DNA of 5,173 bases from NCBI GenBank assembly GCA_947454585.1, contig CANGML010000140.1, positions 1-5,173 of the forward strand, given 5' to 3'. The position numbers and the translations under genes were made by a program. Below are positions 1-5,173 of the stretch, piece by piece. Below the pieces are notes generated by a model, which did no database searches, was not told the DNA's origin, and worked only from the letters and a program-made list of their open reading frames with translations. Origin of the DNA: Comamonadaceae bacterium (lineage in GTDB: Bacteria > Pseudomonadota > Gammaproteobacteria > Burkholderiales > Burkholderiaceae_C). Within the stretch, counting starts at the first letter, position 1; each line of letters opens with the position of its first letter.

Positions 1-850
1 ACTTGAGCGCGCAGTGGTTGCAGCGCACATTTAAGCAACCCTTCACCAAAACCATCCCCATGGGGAACACCGCCACACGTGATTTTGTGCGAGAGGTGGC
101 GCTGTTGGCTGGGCTAGATCCTGAGGCTGCACTTGAAAAAGCCGTCTCGCGTGCGGCGTGGTACACGCGCTCTGTCGACTCCACTTACTTGACCGGCAAA
201 CGCGTGTTTGTCTTTGGTGATGCCACGCACGCGGTGGCTGCAGCGCGCGTGGCCGCGCAAGAAATGGGTTTCACGGTGGTGGGTATTGGCACCTACAGCC
301 GCGAGTTTGCACGCGAGGTGCGCGAAGCTGCCAGTCTGTATGGTGTGGAGGCTTTGATCAGTGATGACTACTTGGAAATCGAAGCCCGCATTTCGGAGTT
401 AAACCCCGAGTTGGTGCTCGGCACACAAATGGAACGTCACATCGCCAAGCGTTTGGGTGTGCCCTGTGCCGTCATCTCAGCCCCCGTCCATGTGCAAGAT
501 TTCCCTGCGCGGTATTCACCACAAATGGGATTTGAAGGCGCCAACGTGTTGTTTGACAGCTGGGTGCACCCGCTCATGATGGGACTGGAAGAGCATTTGA
601 TCGGCATGTTCAGAGGCGATTCTGAGTTTCATGAAGATGCTGCGCCATCGCATTTGGGTGGGGGTGTTCATGTGCAAACGACGCAGGCTGAGCCGCTCGC
701 CGCGACCCAAGCTGCAGAAAGCATCACCGTCTCAGCATGGGACGCTGGGGCAGAAAAAGAACTCAAAAAAATCCCATTTTTCGTACGCGGCAAAGCCCGA
801 CGAAATACCGAACGATTTGCTATGGAGCGCGGCATCGCAGTCATTACGAC

Positions 851-854
851 GGAG
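851..854 (+). promoter_or_regulatory. Ribosome-binding site of bchH, inside the bchB coding sequence
   Basis: GGAG lies 7 bases before the ATG at 862, which is ideal Shine-Dalgarno spacing. It decides the bchH start in favour of 862 over the more upstream in-frame ATG at 631. Because it sits within translated bchB codons, ribosomes finishing bchB pass over it, which fits translational coupling. Confidence 0.75.
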
Positions 855-861
855 ACACTGT

Positions 862-5173
<4,312 letters not shown>

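Noticed and set aside
767..781. Small A/T inverted repeat (AAAAAT-CCC-ATTTTT) resembling a terminator or hairpin.
   Set aside because: Only six A-T pairs with a 3-base loop, inside the conserved BchB codons for KKIPFF, and without a GC stem; best explained by amino acid content.
631..861. Upstream in-frame extension of bchH from ATG 631 (1342 residues in total).
   Set aside because: The extra 77 residues read through conserved bchB codons in another frame, look basic and unlike BchH, and would create a 263-base overlap. ATG 862 has a proper GGAG and directly precedes the conserved BchH N-terminus.

Overview
This window is an interior piece of a purple-bacterial photosynthesis gene cluster. 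All three genes are on the plus strand, packed end to end: the 3' part of bchB (1-893), a complete bchH (862-4659) and the 5' part of bchL (4656-5173). The order bchB-bchH-bchL matches the core of the proteobacterial bchF-N-B-H-L-M operon, so bchN is expected just upstream and bchM just downstream. Moderately GC-rich coding sequence and the protein wording suggest a phototrophic proteobacterium. My guess is a betaproteobacterium of the Burkholderiales/Comamonadaceae kind (Rhodoferax, Limnohabitans or Rubrivivax-like). That placement is recalled from family resemblance and has not been tested by a search.

Layout: bchB enters already in frame from the left edge and ends at 893. bchH begins inside its last 32 bases, preceded by a GGAG ribosome-binding site. 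bchH runs to 4659 and its TGA stop overlaps the ATG of bchL (ATGA at 4656-4659), with AAGGAG placed 7 bases before that ATG. bchL runs off the right edge after 172 codons. There is no intergenic DNA, and I see no internal promoter, terminator, RNA gene, insertion sequence, repeat array or CRISPR.

The gene products act at two steps of bacteriochlorophyll synthesis. BchH is the large porphyrin-binding subunit of magnesium chelatase; with BchI and BchD (not in this window) it inserts Mg2+ into protoporphyrin IX. BchL and BchB belong to the dark-operative (light-independent) protochlorophyllide reductase, a nitrogenase-like enzyme. In it the BchL dimer is the ATP-driven electron donor and BchN-BchB is the catalytic component, reducing protochlorophyllide to chlorophyllide a. 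The overlaps point to one transcript with coupled translation.

This is a well-known pathway and I find no undescribed system here. The points that merit a second look are modest: a four-cysteine motif in BchH, the two overlapping junctions, the variable linker before the BchB tail domain, and the N-terminal extension of BchL.
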